DNA of 61,250 nucleotides from Thalassotalea sp. Lineage in GTDB: Bacteria > Pseudomonadota > Gammaproteobacteria > Enterobacterales > Alteromonadaceae. How positions within the stretch are numbered: the stretch's first letter is position 1; each line of letters opens with the position of its first letter. The notes under the pieces were generated by a model. It did no database searches. It had not been told where the DNA came from and saw nothing but the letters and a program-made list of their open reading frames with translations. The stretch covers positions 1 through 61,250 of the forward strand of contig JAKVCY010000141.1 of NCBI GenBank assembly GCA_022448425.1. The letters are read 5' to 3'. A program made the translations under genes and the position numbers. Of the stretch, positions 17,239 to 27,285 are shown piece after piece.

Positions 17239-19581
17239 ATGAAATTCAATAAAGTTGCCCTAGGCCTATTTTGCGCATGTGGGGCACTATCGCTTCCAGC
17301 ATTGTCAGATGAATTTGACGATGAAAGTATCGAAACTATTGTTGTAACTGGCCAGAAAATTGATCGTTCTTTAAAAGATACAGCAAATAGTGTTGCCGTT
17401 GTAACTGCTTCAGATATTGAAAAATTGAACGTGCAGAATGTCGCGGATATCTACAACGTCATTCCAAATATTTCTGGTGATTTTAACCAAGGTTTTACCA
17501 TTCGCGGTATCAATGCCTTTAATGTTTCTGGCGGTGGTAATAGCTTCCTAACGAGTATGTACCTTGATGGTGCACCTTTACCATACCGAGTCGTAAAAAG
17601 CGGCGCATTGTCAGTATGGGATTTATCTCAAGTAGAAGTATTTCGTGGAACGCAATCAACATTGCAAGGTCGTAACGCATTGGCTGGTGCGATTATGCTG
17701 CGCACTCAAGACCCTACGTATGAGTGGACGGGCAAGGGCAAAGTCACCTTAGGCGAACATGGCCAACAAGAATTTGCGTTAGCAGGTGGCGGGGCAATTA
17801 TCGATGATCTTTTAGCATTCCGAGTAGCTATTGAAGACAAGCAATTCGATGGTGACATTGACAATGTAACGCGTGGTGAAGAGTCGAATTATGAAGACAA
17901 TCAAACGATCCGCGGTAAATTGTTATTCGAACCAACAGATACTATCGATGCACTACTAACCGTAACAAGTAGTGAAGCAGAATTTGGTCCTCAGTGGGCA
18001 CTATTTGAACATGGAGATTCTGCCTTCGATCGCGAAACTTGGCACAACTCTCATATCTATGAATCGACGGATACTGACCTATTCAACTTAGAAGTGTCGT
18101 GGGAAATCAATGATTTCTGGAGCTTTGACTCAATTACAACATTCAGTGATTCACAGTATCGCTACAACTGGGATGGCGATATGACGCCAGAGCAGATAGT
18201 TGAAGATAATCGCTACGAGCGAAACGATGAAACACTAAGCCAAGAATTCAGATTGACTTATGTATCTGACAATTTAGAAGCTGTCGCTGGTTTCTATTTA
18301 TCAACCTTAGAAGTTGACGACCAATCTAATGGTGAACGCTTTTTAACGTTTGAAGAGTTAGGCTTACCTTCTCTTGAAGTATTACTAACGGCGCCACCAG
18401 CATTTGGTGGTTTTGGTTTACCTGCTGAATATGCAGCGCTTGTTGTGCCATTATACCCTGACATTGACCCTGTTATTTTGGGCCTTGATTCAAGTATCGA
18501 TAGGGAAGTCGATACGATGGCGGTATACGCAGACGTTAGTTGGAAGCTAAATGACAGTATCGATATTTTAGCGGGCATTCGTTATGACGAAGAAGAGCAA
18601 CAAAACGGCTCTTACGCAAATTACACGGTCAACAATGTCATGCCTGACCCTAGTTCGGTACCAGCGCCACTAGATCAAGTAGTTGCAGGTATCAACAGTA
18701 CACTAAATGGCATGGCTACGGCAGCTTCAGGCTTAGAGCCAAAAGCAAAAGCTGACTTTGACGCATGGTTGCCGAAGTTAGGTGTAAGTTATCACTTTAA
18801 CGATGACATCACGACAAGTTTTATCTTCCAACGTGGTTACCGCTCAGGTGGTGTGGGTACCAATATCGCCCAACAACGGGTATTTACTTACGACCAAGAA
18901 TACACTGACAACTTCGAACTAACTTTACGCTCGGTTTGGCAAGGTGGTAAGTTGATGTTTAACACTAACGTGTTCTACACGGAGTGGACAGATCAACAAA
19001 TCAGTATTCAACTCTCACCTGCGTCGTTTGATACAGAAACGGTAAATGCTGGTGAATCAAATATCAAAGGTTTCGAAAGTGAGTTGTTCTACTACCCATC
19101 AGGTCAATTATCAATTACGGCTGGTGTTGGTTTAGCGAAAACTGAGTTTGATAAATTTGACTACGTAGTTCAATCAACAGGTGAAGTTAAAGACTTAGCA
19201 GGGCGCCGATTTGCTGATTCACCTGAATGGACTGCAAATATTGCCGTGAACTACGATTTTGGCGACGGCTTTACTGCTGGCGTTAATGCCAACTACAAAG
19301 GTTCTAGCGTTGCTTACTTAGACCCTGAAACATCACTTGGTGCAGACAAAATTGTGTTGCATCCAGATCCTAAAAACGATGCTCGCACAATTGTTAACGC
19401 GAATGTTAGCTACCAGTGGGACGACTACACAGTAAGACTTGATGCACGTAATTTACTCGACGAAGAGTACATCACGTCATTCGTCTCTGATGCCTCAACG
19501 GCGGGTGGAGGCGACAGCTACGGGCAGCATAAATTAGGACGCACTCGTCAGGTGAGCCTGAGCTTCTCAGCAGAATTCTAA
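17239..19581 (+). CDS. TonB-dependent outer-membrane receptor (iron-regulated)
   Basis: About 780 residues from the ATG at 17239 (an in-frame GTG lies at 17230). A signal peptide is followed by the TonB box ETIVVTG, a plug domain (SVAVVTASDIEKL, FTIRGIN, then QVEVFRGTQSTLQGRNALAGAI) and a 22-strand-type barrel ending in SLSFSAEF with a terminal Phe, as expected for the Bam assembly signal. The Fur palindrome upstream suggests a ferric-chelate substrate. It is a paralog of the 28775-31045 receptor: both share VTGQKI(D/E)R near the TonB box and VNAGES(N/E)I late in the barrel. It is followed 70 bp later by a siderophore receptor gene. Confidence 0.9.
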   Translation: MKFNKVALGLFCACGALSLPALSDEFDDESIETIVVTGQKIDRSLKDTANSVAVVTASDIEKLNVQNVADIYNVIPNISGDFNQGFTIRGINAFNVSGGGNSFLTSMYLDGAPLPYRVVKSGALSVWDLSQVEVFRGTQSTLQGRNALAGAIMLRTQDPTYEWTGKGKVTLGEHGQQEFALAGGGAIIDDLLAFRVAIEDKQFDGDIDNVTRGEESNYEDNQTIRGKLLFEPTDTIDALLTVTSSEAEFGPQWALFEHGDSAFDRETWHNSHIYESTDTDLFNLEVSWEINDFWSFDSITTFSDSQYRYNWDGDMTPEQIVEDNRYERNDETLSQEFRLTYVSDNLEAVAGFYLSTLEVDDQSNGERFLTFEELGLPSLEVLLTAPPAFGGFGLPAEYAALVVPLYPDIDPVILGLDSSIDREVDTMAVYADVSWKLNDSIDILAGIRYDEEEQQNGSYANYTVNNVMPDPSSVPAPLDQVVAGINSTLNGMATAASGLEPKAKADFDAWLPKLGVSYHFNDDITTSFIFQRGYRSGGVGTNIAQQRVFTYDQEYTDNFELTLRSVWQGGKLMFNTNVFYTEWTDQQISIQLSPASFDTETVNAGESNIKGFESELFYYPSGQLSITAGVGLAKTEFDKFDYVVQSTGEVKDLAGRRFADSPEWTANIAVNYDFGDGFTAGVNANYKGSSVAYLDPETSLGADKIVLHPDPKNDARTIVNANVSYQWDDYTVRLDARNLLDEEYITSFVSDASTAGGGDSYGQHKLGRTRQVSLSFSAEF

Positions 19582-19591
19582 TTATAAAAAC

Positions 19592-19620
19592 AGGCACATG
19601 GGCTGTTCGCTAATGTGCCT
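19592..19620. repeat. Intercistronic hairpin between two receptor genes
   Basis: AGGCACAT (19592-19599) and ATGTGCCT (19613-19620) are complementary with a 13-base loop. No T-run follows, so it may act in mRNA processing or differential stability rather than in termination. Confidence 0.5.
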
Positions 19621-19651
19621 AACAACTCTTTAAAGGCACTAAGGTCAGAAC

Positions 19652-21781
19652 GTGAATAAATTTAAACTATCGTCGTTGGCGATTGTGCTCTCTATTTCTT
19701 CGTTAGCTTATGCTGATGAAAAAAAAGACATGGAAGTTATCGAAGTAAAAGGTAGCTACCTTCAAGGTTACAATGCACACAGTGCAAGCGGTGCATCGCG
19801 CCTTGAGCTGGATATTATTGATATCCCGCAATCGGTATCAGTTATTACTGACAGCCAAATGAGTGATTATCAACTTAATGATATCGATGCGGTACTCGAT
19901 ACTGCAACAGGCGTAAACGTAGAGCGTATTGAAACCGACCGTACCTACTATACCGCCCGTGGTTTTGATATCACGAACTTCCAAGTTGATGGTGTTGGTT
20001 TACCGTTAACATCGGGTAACAATCACGCTGACGAAGATACATCAGTATATGATCGAATCGAAGTAATTCGAGGCGCCAATGGCTTGATGACAGGTGTAGG
20101 TAACCCGTCGGCTACGATCAACTTTATTCGCAAGCGCCCAACTGCTGAGAATGATTTCAATGTTAGTGCACAGCTTGGTAGTTGGAATAAGAAACGCTTT
20201 GAGTTAGACGGTACCTATCACTTCAGCGATAGTACTGCTGCCCGTGCTATTGTAGTTACCGAAGATACAGAGTCTTACTTAGACCGTTATGAAACGGCGA
20301 AAAACATCTACTACGTATTCTTGCAGCACAAGTTCTCGGAAAGTACAGAGCTTTCAATTAGCCATGTGGTTAATGATAGCCAAGCGACTGGTAACAACTG
20401 GGGTGCAAATCCATTGTTTTACACTGACGGCTCTGCAACAGACTATGACGTCGGCACAAACACGTCTGCCGACTGGTCAAACTGGGATGTCAAAAAACAA
20501 AATACCGTGATTGAGTTGAGTCATAACTTCGATAATGGTTGGAACTTACGTGGTACATACTCGCGCAAGACAACTGACGAAGATACTGAGCTGTTCTACG
20601 TTTACGGTACCCCAGATAAAACGACAGAGCTCGGTTTGTTCGGCTACGCAAGTGAATACGATAACGACGACGAACATGATTTATACGACCTTTACTTAAC
20701 AGGCGACTTTGACGCGTTTGGCCGAAACCACGAGTTTGTTGTTGGTGCAAACCACTCATCAATGGAAGGTGAAGAAGTTTCATTATACGACTACACCACT
20801 GGTGCTGGTTTCCCTGTCATGCCACCGTTGACTGAATGGAACGGTAATACGCTTAAGCCAGTTTTTGCTGATGGTTTGACTGGCTCAGACCGTGATGTAG
20901 AACAAACATCATTCTACTTTACTGCGCGTTTCAGTGTTACTGACGAGCTATACCTCTTAACGGGTGGGCGTCAGAACGAATGGGAGTCAAAAGGTGAAGC
21001 ATACGGTGCAAACTTAAACGACAGTTATGACGACTTTATTCCTTACCTAGGTGCGGTATACAACATTAGCGATAGTACAGTAGCTTATGCGAGCTATACG
21101 GAAACATTTGTTGCGCAAACTGAAACTGATGCGAAAGATCAAGGACTAGATCCAATCACGGGCGAGAGTAAGGAAGTTGGTATTAAAACGGCCTTGTTTG
21201 ACGACAAGTTACTCGTAACGGCTGCCTACTTTGATGTTGAACAAAATAACATCGCCACTGAAGACCCTGCTACAGCTGACTTACCACCTGAGCAAAGGCG
21301 TTACATTGCTAATGACGGTGTTAGCTCTTCTGGTTTTGAGATCGACATTGCTGGTGAGGTATTGCCAGGCTTACAAACAAGCGTCGGTTTTACTAGTTTT
21401 GATATCGATGTACCTGAATCTGGTGATGAGAACATTGCCAATTACACGCCTGAAATGCTGTTCAAATTTGCTGCAACGTACAGAGTACCTCAAGTTGAAG
21501 GTCTAACAGTTGGAATGAACACACGTTGGCAAGATGACATCTCTCGCAACCAAGGTGTTGTTGGCGCTGGCTTTGCGAATGAAGGTGAAGAGATTATCAC
21601 TAAGCAAGATTCTTATGCCATCGTTGATCTTATGGTGCGTTACGAGATTGATGAAAACATGTCGTTAACCGCAAACGCGAACAATGTTACTGATGAAAAA
21701 TACCTTACTAGCCTTTATTGGGCACAAGGTTATTACGGCGCACCAGCCAACTACTCATTGACATTTAACTGGTCACTATAG
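19652..21781 (+). CDS. TonB-dependent siderophore receptor
   Basis: A 709-residue receptor starting at GTG 19652 after AAGG. Signal peptide, TonB box (MEVIEVKG), then a plug of the FhuE/FpvA ferric-siderophore type: DIPQSVSVITDSQMSDYQ, the plug sequence YYTARGFDI, and YDRIEVIRGANGLMTGVGNPSATINFIRKRP, which is highly diagnostic. The barrel ends LTFNWSL rather than in a terminal aromatic residue. It imports a ferric hydroxamate, catecholate or mixed siderophore with TonB energy. A PepSY protein and a two-component system follow in the same direction, as in PfeA/PfeRS-like loci. Confidence 0.93.
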   Translation: MNKFKLSSLAIVLSISSLAYADEKKDMEVIEVKGSYLQGYNAHSASGASRLELDIIDIPQSVSVITDSQMSDYQLNDIDAVLDTATGVNVERIETDRTYYTARGFDITNFQVDGVGLPLTSGNNHADEDTSVYDRIEVIRGANGLMTGVGNPSATINFIRKRPTAENDFNVSAQLGSWNKKRFELDGTYHFSDSTAARAIVVTEDTESYLDRYETAKNIYYVFLQHKFSESTELSISHVVNDSQATGNNWGANPLFYTDGSATDYDVGTNTSADWSNWDVKKQNTVIELSHNFDNGWNLRGTYSRKTTDEDTELFYVYGTPDKTTELGLFGYASEYDNDDEHDLYDLYLTGDFDAFGRNHEFVVGANHSSMEGEEVSLYDYTTGAGFPVMPPLTEWNGNTLKPVFADGLTGSDRDVEQTSFYFTARFSVTDELYLLTGGRQNEWESKGEAYGANLNDSYDDFIPYLGAVYNISDSTVAYASYTETFVAQTETDAKDQGLDPITGESKEVGIKTALFDDKLLVTAAYFDVEQNNIATEDPATADLPPEQRRYIANDGVSSSGFEIDIAGEVLPGLQTSVGFTSFDIDVPESGDENIANYTPEMLFKFAATYRVPQVEGLTVGMNTRWQDDISRNQGVVGAGFANEGEEIITKQDSYAIVDLMVRYEIDENMSLTANANNVTDEKYLTSLYWAQGYYGAPANYSLTFNWSL

Positions 21782-21800
21782 CGACCTCGTTAATCAAATT

Positions 21801-21831
21801 GCAAAACATCGCTTAGGCGGTGTTTTGCTGT
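21801..21831 (+). terminator. Hairpin between siderophore receptor and PepSY gene
   Basis: GCAAAACATCGC and GCGGTGTTTTGC pair over 12 bp with one wobble, followed by TGTTT. It sits 20 bp after the receptor stop and could reduce read-through to the PepSY and two-component genes rather than stop it fully. Confidence 0.55.
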
Positions 21832-21848
21832 TTATAAAAGGGCGCATA

Positions 21849-22970
21849 ATGAGAAAAACGTTATTTAAGTGGCATTCGATTAGCGCATTGATAGCGCTGA
21901 TTCCCATCATGATTATTGCCGTTACTGGCAGTATATTGGTTTTTAAAGTTGAGATTGATACTTGGCTAATGCCGGCACATATGCAGGTGGAGTACACAGA
22001 GCAAACTCCGCGTTTGAATTTCAACGAATTAATTGAAAATATTGAAGCTAAGCACCCAGAATTTTTAATGGGTAGCTGGGAAATCTTCGACGGTGCTCCT
22101 GGGCAAAAAATGGCCAGAGCTGATACCGCTTATGTCATTGAGAAGGCGACGGGCTATTGGCACAAACTGTATATTAATCAATATACTGGGGAGCTATTGT
22201 CAGCACCTGTCACTGTTGTTCATGACTTTACAGATTGGTTGCTTTCATTGCATTACACGTTTTTATTAGATTTCACAGGCACTGTTATTGGCGCAGTGAT
22301 GTCGATTATTCTCTTTTTCCTTGGTGTTAGTGGCATTATTCTACATAAGCAATTTTGGAAAAAGCTCTTTACGTTGCGCTTTGGTGCCTCTAAACGTGTG
22401 CTCTTTAGTGATGTCCACAAACTCTTTGGTATCATTTCTTCGCCAGTAATACTCATTGTTGCCCTGACTGGCGCCTATTTTAATATCTATGCGGTAGTGC
22501 ACGAAATTGAAGAGCACTCGGAGCCGCATCCACTGCTAACTCAGGCACTATACAGCGACAGCATCGATTTTCAGCATCTACTAAATCGCACCGAGACTGA
22601 TTTAGATAATTATCGCCCGACTTACATGACTTTCCCATTCGAGCCGGAGTTACACATCACATTTTATGGCGAAGTGCCAACCGGCAACCCTCTCACAAGT
22701 GAATATGCGAGTATGCTGACCTACAGTCGCGATACAGGTGAGTTGATGAGTAGTTATGATATTCGCACGGCACCTGCGGTCAACGTTGTCGTAGACACAT
22801 TCAGAAAACTACATTTTGGCTATTTTGCCGGTTTGCCAAGCAAAATAATTTGGGCGGTCTTGGGATTAACACCGCTATGGCTATCACTTACTGGCTTGTA
22901 TTTCTATTGGTTCAGAAAACACAAAGGTCGTAAAAAACGATTGCCTTCACAAGCGACACAACTTGGCTAG
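21849..22970 (+). CDS. PepSY-associated transmembrane protein, iron-uptake type
   Basis: About 373 residues from the ATG at 21849; the upstream in-frame TTG at 21825 falls inside the hairpin and is unlikely. The pattern is that of PepSY_TM proteins: an N-terminal helix (KWHSISALIALIPIMIIAVTGSILVF), a periplasmic PepSY stretch, two central helices around LSLHYTFLLDFTG, and a final helix after FGYFAGLPSKIIWAVLGL. Conserved His residues (KWHS, LHYT, KLHFGYF) may bind haem or metal. Such proteins are suspected to act as inner-membrane ferric-siderophore reductases; direct proof is limited. It lies between its receptor and a two-component system. Confidence 0.85.
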   Translation: MRKTLFKWHSISALIALIPIMIIAVTGSILVFKVEIDTWLMPAHMQVEYTEQTPRLNFNELIENIEAKHPEFLMGSWEIFDGAPGQKMARADTAYVIEKATGYWHKLYINQYTGELLSAPVTVVHDFTDWLLSLHYTFLLDFTGTVIGAVMSIILFFLGVSGIILHKQFWKKLFTLRFGASKRVLFSDVHKLFGIISSPVILIVALTGAYFNIYAVVHEIEEHSEPHPLLTQALYSDSIDFQHLLNRTETDLDNYRPTYMTFPFEPELHITFYGEVPTGNPLTSEYASMLTYSRDTGELMSSYDIRTAPAVNVVVDTFRKLHFGYFAGLPSKIIWAVLGLTPLWLSLTGLYFYWFRKHKGRKKRLPSQATQLG

Positions 22971-23019
22971 ATCGGCATCAGCTGTGTGCCCAAAAATAAC
23001 AGATAGGAATGTGTAGACG

Positions 23020-23727
23020 ATGGAAAATTATTCAGCATTGGCGAACGACATTAAGGTGTTGGTAGTAGAAGACGATCCAGAATTAAACGAGTTAATTGTT
23101 GGTTTGCTTACTGACCATCACTATCAAGTTGAGTCATGTCTTGATGGCGAAGAGGGTTTGCTAAAGGCCGCTACAAATAACTATCAACTCATCTTATTGG
23201 ACGTAATGTTGCCCAAACGGGATGGTTTCTCGCTATTGAAGGTGCTGCGAAAGTCCTGCCAAACACCAGTGATTATTGTGACCGCTAAAGACGCTGAGCA
23301 AGAGAAAATTATGGGTTTTAGTCACGGTGCTGATGATTATGTTGCAAAGCCCTTTAATTCGACTGAATTAATGCTGCGTATTGAGGCCATTTTGCGTCGC
23401 AGTCGCCCTCAACAATCGCCACAAGATGCTGACCAACTATGTTGTGAGAATCTGGTGATTAACGTTAAGTCAAAGAAAGTATTGGTAGACGGTCAACCAT
23501 TAGTTCTAACGCCAACTCAATTTAGATTGCTGTTTGAACTGTTACTTCATCAAGGAGAGGTTTTGTCAAAAGCCTATCTCTATCAAAGAGTGCTTAACCG
23601 CAGTATCAGCGCGTACGATCGAAGCGTCGACATGCATTTAAGTCGTGTTAGGAAAAAGCTCAATCAAGCAAGTGGGCCCGGCAGTCGACTGAAGACAAGT
23701 CACGGTAAAGGGTATTGCTTTATATGA
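23020..23727 (+). CDS. OmpR-family response regulator
   Basis: A 235-residue regulator. The receiver domain has the acidic pair EDD near residue 17-19, the phosphoacceptor Asp61 in LILLDVMLP, and the Thr/Lys switch residues in VTAKD and YVAKPF. The C-terminal winged helix (LTPTQFRLLFELLLHQG, then VDMHLSRVRKKL) is of the OmpR/PhoB type. It overlaps the following kinase gene by 4 bp (ATGA), so the two are translationally coupled. It begins 49 bp after the PepSY gene, which suggests it regulates the adjacent siderophore receptor operon, by analogy with PfeR and PirR of Pseudomonas. Confidence 0.92.
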   Translation: MENYSALANDIKVLVVEDDPELNELIVGLLTDHHYQVESCLDGEEGLLKAATNNYQLILLDVMLPKRDGFSLLKVLRKSCQTPVIIVTAKDAEQEKIMGFSHGADDYVAKPFNSTELMLRIEAILRRSRPQQSPQDADQLCCENLVINVKSKKVLVDGQPLVLTPTQFRLLFELLLHQGEVLSKAYLYQRVLNRSISAYDRSVDMHLSRVRKKLNQASGPGSRLKTSHGKGYCFI

Positions 23728-25064
23728 GTCGACAACTTTTCTGGAAGCTTTGCCTAATTTTCGCCACAGGCGTTGTTGCGCTTTTCTACTGCATAAATCA
23801 ACTGACTAGCAGGACAGAAGAGGGCATGAGTATGCTTGCCGACGAGCATCGGCAAGCAATTATTCAATGGGGCAAAGAGGCAGAGATGCTGTACAAAACC
23901 GGGAAGTTGGAAGCACTCTCTGCTTTTGTGGACGAACTTAAGGTTCAAGAGAATACCTGGGTGTCAGTGATTAGCTTTGACTATCAAGGCGTAGTTGGCG
24001 ACCAACTTAGCGATGTATACAGCGGCGAGCCAATGTTTGGTCGAAGCGTCGATTGGAAAATACATTTATACCTAAATTACAACCCTGTCATGGAAGTGCC
24101 ATTTGATGGTATTAGGGCCAGCTTTCTTGTCCAGCTTCCCGTGCGCATGAGGCCTGGTGCTTACTGGAGGTATGCACACATTGGGATGCAAATTGTTGTC
24201 CCTACTATCTTACTGTCTTTATTGGCCTACCTACTTTATCGATACATTATGAAACCCTTGATGCAACTTCAATCAGCGACGCGCACTTTTCGAGATGGCG
24301 ACTTGGCGGTGAGGGCACAGGTACTGATGGGCAATCGAAATGATGAATTCTCAGATTTAGCGAAAACATTTGATGAAATGGCGGCTCGCATTGGTGAACA
24401 AATTATTAGCCAGCGACAGCTTATTGCAGATCTTTCCCACGAATTACGCACGCCATTGACACGACTAGATATCGCCCTAGCTTCAGTCGAAGATAACAAT
24501 AACACTCCAGAAATCACGCGTATTGAGCGAGAGTCTGCACATATACGTCGTTTGGTCGAGGACACTCTGTCACTGGCTTGGTTAGACAACGAAAAACCAG
24601 AGCTTAAACAAGAATCCCTAGATGTCATCGATTTGCTTGAAGTGCTAATCGAGGATGCGCGATATGAATTTCCTGGTCGGGTGATAAACGTCGAGTTTCC
24701 AGATTCACTCTGCATTGAAAATTCTAGCCATCGAGCGGCAGGTCAGGCAATAGAAAACATTCTACGTAATGCTCTGCGTTATACGCCCGAAGGCAAAACG
24801 GTATCTGTCTCAGTAACGACAAAACACAATCTTGTAGAGATTGAGGTTGTTGATCAGGGGCCTGGTGTGCCAGAGAATATGCTCACCGATATCTTTAAAC
24901 CCTTTTTTAGGGTCGATAAATCGCGAGAGCGCAACGGCAACAGTTTTGGCTTAGGCCTTGCGTTAGCACAGCGTCAATTAAGGACGATTGGCGGAACTGC
25001 GAGAGCTCAAAATGCGCCTGAAGGGGGCTTGGTTATGTCGATTAGTTTGCCGATAGATAACTAA
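23724..25064 (+). CDS. Membrane sensor histidine kinase
   Basis: A 446-residue kinase from the ATG at 23724, overlapping the regulator's stop. Membrane helices near residues 8-26 and 163-183 bracket a 135-residue periplasmic sensor that ends FLVQLPVRMRPGAYW, a pattern seen in PfeS/PirS-like kinases. A HAMP linker follows, then the H-box LSHELRTPL with His239, the N-box AIENILRNALRYTP, and G-boxes DQGPGVPE and FGLGLALAQ. The signal is probably a ferric siderophore, iron or another metal, inferred from position next to a siderophore receptor. All catalytic motifs are intact. Confidence 0.92.
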   Translation: MSRQLFWKLCLIFATGVVALFYCINQLTSRTEEGMSMLADEHRQAIIQWGKEAEMLYKTGKLEALSAFVDELKVQENTWVSVISFDYQGVVGDQLSDVYSGEPMFGRSVDWKIHLYLNYNPVMEVPFDGIRASFLVQLPVRMRPGAYWRYAHIGMQIVVPTILLSLLAYLLYRYIMKPLMQLQSATRTFRDGDLAVRAQVLMGNRNDEFSDLAKTFDEMAARIGEQIISQRQLIADLSHELRTPLTRLDIALASVEDNNNTPEITRIERESAHIRRLVEDTLSLAWLDNEKPELKQESLDVIDLLEVLIEDARYEFPGRVINVEFPDSLCIENSSHRAAGQAIENILRNALRYTPEGKTVSVSVTTKHNLVEIEVVDQGPGVPENMLTDIFKPFFRVDKSRERNGNSFGLGLALAQRQLRTIGGTARAQNAPEGGLVMSISLPIDN

Positions 25065-25157
25065 GTTAAACAAGAACGTAGCGAAAAAATAGCTCATAAA
25101 GTGGTGGCTATCGTTTGAAATGTAACAATTGTAAAAATGCTAGGTTTTGCACGCACA

Positions 25158-25176
25158 AATGATAATAATTCGTATT
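25158..25176. promoter_or_regulatory. Fur-box-like operator before the FrpB-type receptor
   Basis: AATGATAATAATTCGTATT matches the Fur consensus at about 15 of 19 positions and ends 8 bp before the first possible start codon (25184), or 35 bp before the second Met at 25211. Confidence 0.6.
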
Positions 25177-25183
25177 TGAGAAT

Positions 25184-27184
25184 ATGAAAACAAAAATTGC
25201 AAGGTCTCTCATGAATAAAAAGTTAGCTCCATTAACGTCAGCAATATTATTCGCGTTAAGTGGACAGTTTGCTGTAGCAAATGACGAAGTGTCTGAAGAA
25301 GATTTAGAAACTATCGTCGTCGTTGGTCAAACAACGAATACCCTTATTACCCCAGAAGAGCTTGATAAATACCAAGCGAATGATTTAGGTGACATCTTCC
25401 GCCTAGTGCCGTCTGTTTCTGTCGGTGGCTCAATCGGCGTAGCACAAAAAGTTTACGTACGTGGTATGGAAGACACACTATTAAACGTAACAGTAGATGG
25501 CGCTCGCCAAACGAGTACTTTGTTCCATCATATTGGTCGCCTATCAATTGATCCTGATTTACTAAAAGAAGTAGAAGTTCAAGCGGGTGCTGGTGAAGCA
25601 ACTGCGGGTGCCGGTGCCATTGGTGGTGCTATCCGCTTTAAAACGAAAGACATCAATGATGTATTGTTATATGACGAACAGTTTGGTGGAAAAATCCGAG
25701 CTAGCTATTTCTCAAATGAGGGCTACAAAGCAAGTGCATCACTTTACGGTCGTTTAAATGACGAGTGGGGTGTATTAGCAAGCTATGTATACACAGACCG
25801 TGACCTAATGGAAGATGGTAACGGCGATGAAATTAGCGGAACCGATCCTGAACAGAGTTTAGCTTTTGTTAAGCTAAGCGGCATGTTTAGTGACAGCCAT
25901 GGCATGAGCTTGAGCTATGAAATTCGTGAAGAAGAAGGTGACTTCGTGCAGCGTCCAAACTGGGCAGAGTCAGGTTGGAATAGTATCTATCCGCTTACTA
26001 CTGAACGCGATACGATTGTACTTAATCATAACTTCGGTTCAGGCGATTTAATTAATGTTGAAACCAGCATTTATCACACTGAGGCGAGCGTAGAGCAAGA
26101 CGTATATGACCGCTGGGGGATTTACCGTGGTGAAGTGACCTCAACTGGCTTTGATATTCGCAACACCAGTATTTTAGGTGACCATCAGTTTACTTACGGT
26201 GTAGAGCACCGTGAAGACGAAGTTCAATCAGGTGCACCACGCACAGTTGGCGCAAAAGAGGAAGGCACAGTAACAGGCGTTTTCTTGCAAGATCACTGGC
26301 AGTTAACACCAGCCCTTTTACTGAGTTACGGTGTACGTTATGACCAGTATGACTTGGAATTAGTCACTTACGATTCAGATGTTGATAGTGACGGTGTGAG
26401 TCCTAACGTGGGTGTTCAATATGCATTTAATGATAACTGGACACTAAACTTAGGTTATGCCGAAGCGATGCGTGGCAAAGAAGTTGGTGACTCTTTTACC
26501 ATTGAAGCGGGTTATGTCACGGTTGATCCAGAATTAGAAGCGGAAGAAGTAAGCAATACTGAGTTGGGTTTAGCTTACCGTGATGACCATTGGAACATTA
26601 TTGCATCGGTATACCAAAGTGATATCGACGATGTCATTTTAGATCAGTTAGGCCAAGGTACATATTTTGAGAATGTTGGCACGCTTGAAACTGATGGTTT
26701 TGAATTAAAAGTTGGCTACTGGTTTGAAGGTTGGAATGTTGTCGCAAGTTACAGCAACAACGATGCTGAACTAAATGGCAACCCAGTAGAAGGCTACGAG
26801 CACATTGGTTTGGCTAACGATCGCGGTGACACATTGAGCTTAAACGTAAACTACAGCTTGTCAGATTCTGTAGAGTTTGGCTGGAACCTCCAATATGTTC
26901 AAGACCTAAACAACATTGAAGTATTCCACCGTGTTGTTGAAATCGGCTGGAGCGATAGCTTAGCTGAGATTGATAAAGAAGGTTATCAGGTGCACGACAT
27001 TTTCGCACAGTGGGAGCCTAACGATTCGATATTGGTTAACTTCACCGTGCAGAACTTGTTTGACAAACTTTACAGAGACCATTCAACAGTAGGGGACTAC
27101 AACCATATCCCTGGTTGGGAAGGTGTTGGTGGCTTATATGAAGCAGGTCGAGATATACGTTTATCAGTGACGTATAATTTCTAA
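25184..27184 (+). CDS. TonB-dependent receptor, FrpB/haem-receptor-like
   Basis: A 666-residue receptor with a long signal region (a second Met at codon 10 starts MNKKLAPLTSAILFALSG and may be the real start). The TonB box is LETIVVVG. The plug has QKVYVRGMEDTLLNVTVDGARQ, then LFHHIGRLSIDPDLLKEVEV and GAGAIGGAIRFKTKD, which resemble FrpB/FetA and haem-type receptors. The barrel ends DIRLSVTYNF with a terminal Phe. Substrate could be haem or a catecholate; sequence alone does not decide. A terminator follows at 27201 and a PepSY gene at 27286. Confidence 0.88.
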   Translation: MKTKIARSLMNKKLAPLTSAILFALSGQFAVANDEVSEEDLETIVVVGQTTNTLITPEELDKYQANDLGDIFRLVPSVSVGGSIGVAQKVYVRGMEDTLLNVTVDGARQTSTLFHHIGRLSIDPDLLKEVEVQAGAGEATAGAGAIGGAIRFKTKDINDVLLYDEQFGGKIRASYFSNEGYKASASLYGRLNDEWGVLASYVYTDRDLMEDGNGDEISGTDPEQSLAFVKLSGMFSDSHGMSLSYEIREEEGDFVQRPNWAESGWNSIYPLTTERDTIVLNHNFGSGDLINVETSIYHTEASVEQDVYDRWGIYRGEVTSTGFDIRNTSILGDHQFTYGVEHREDEVQSGAPRTVGAKEEGTVTGVFLQDHWQLTPALLLSYGVRYDQYDLELVTYDSDVDSDGVSPNVGVQYAFNDNWTLNLGYAEAMRGKEVGDSFTIEAGYVTVDPELEAEEVSNTELGLAYRDDHWNIIASVYQSDIDDVILDQLGQGTYFENVGTLETDGFELKVGYWFEGWNVVASYSNNDAELNGNPVEGYEHIGLANDRGDTLSLNVNYSLSDSVEFGWNLQYVQDLNNIEVFHRVVEIGWSDSLAEIDKEGYQVHDIFAQWEPNDSILVNFTVQNLFDKLYRDHSTVGDYNHIPGWEGVGGLYEAGRDIRLSVTYNF

Positions 27185-27200
27185 ACACCACATATTGAGA

Positions 27201-27235
27201 AAACGGTAATCAGCTTGGTGGTTACCGTTTTTTTT
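27201..27235 (+). terminator. Rho-independent terminator after the FrpB-type receptor
   Basis: AACGGTAA (27202-27209) pairs with TTACCGTT (27222-27229), directly followed by TTTTTT. It separates the receptor from the PepSY gene, so expression of the latter may depend on read-through or a separate promoter. Confidence 0.8.
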
Positions 27236-27285
27236 ATGCGTTCAATTGGTATTAACACACTTACTATCGGTTTATTAAGGGCATT

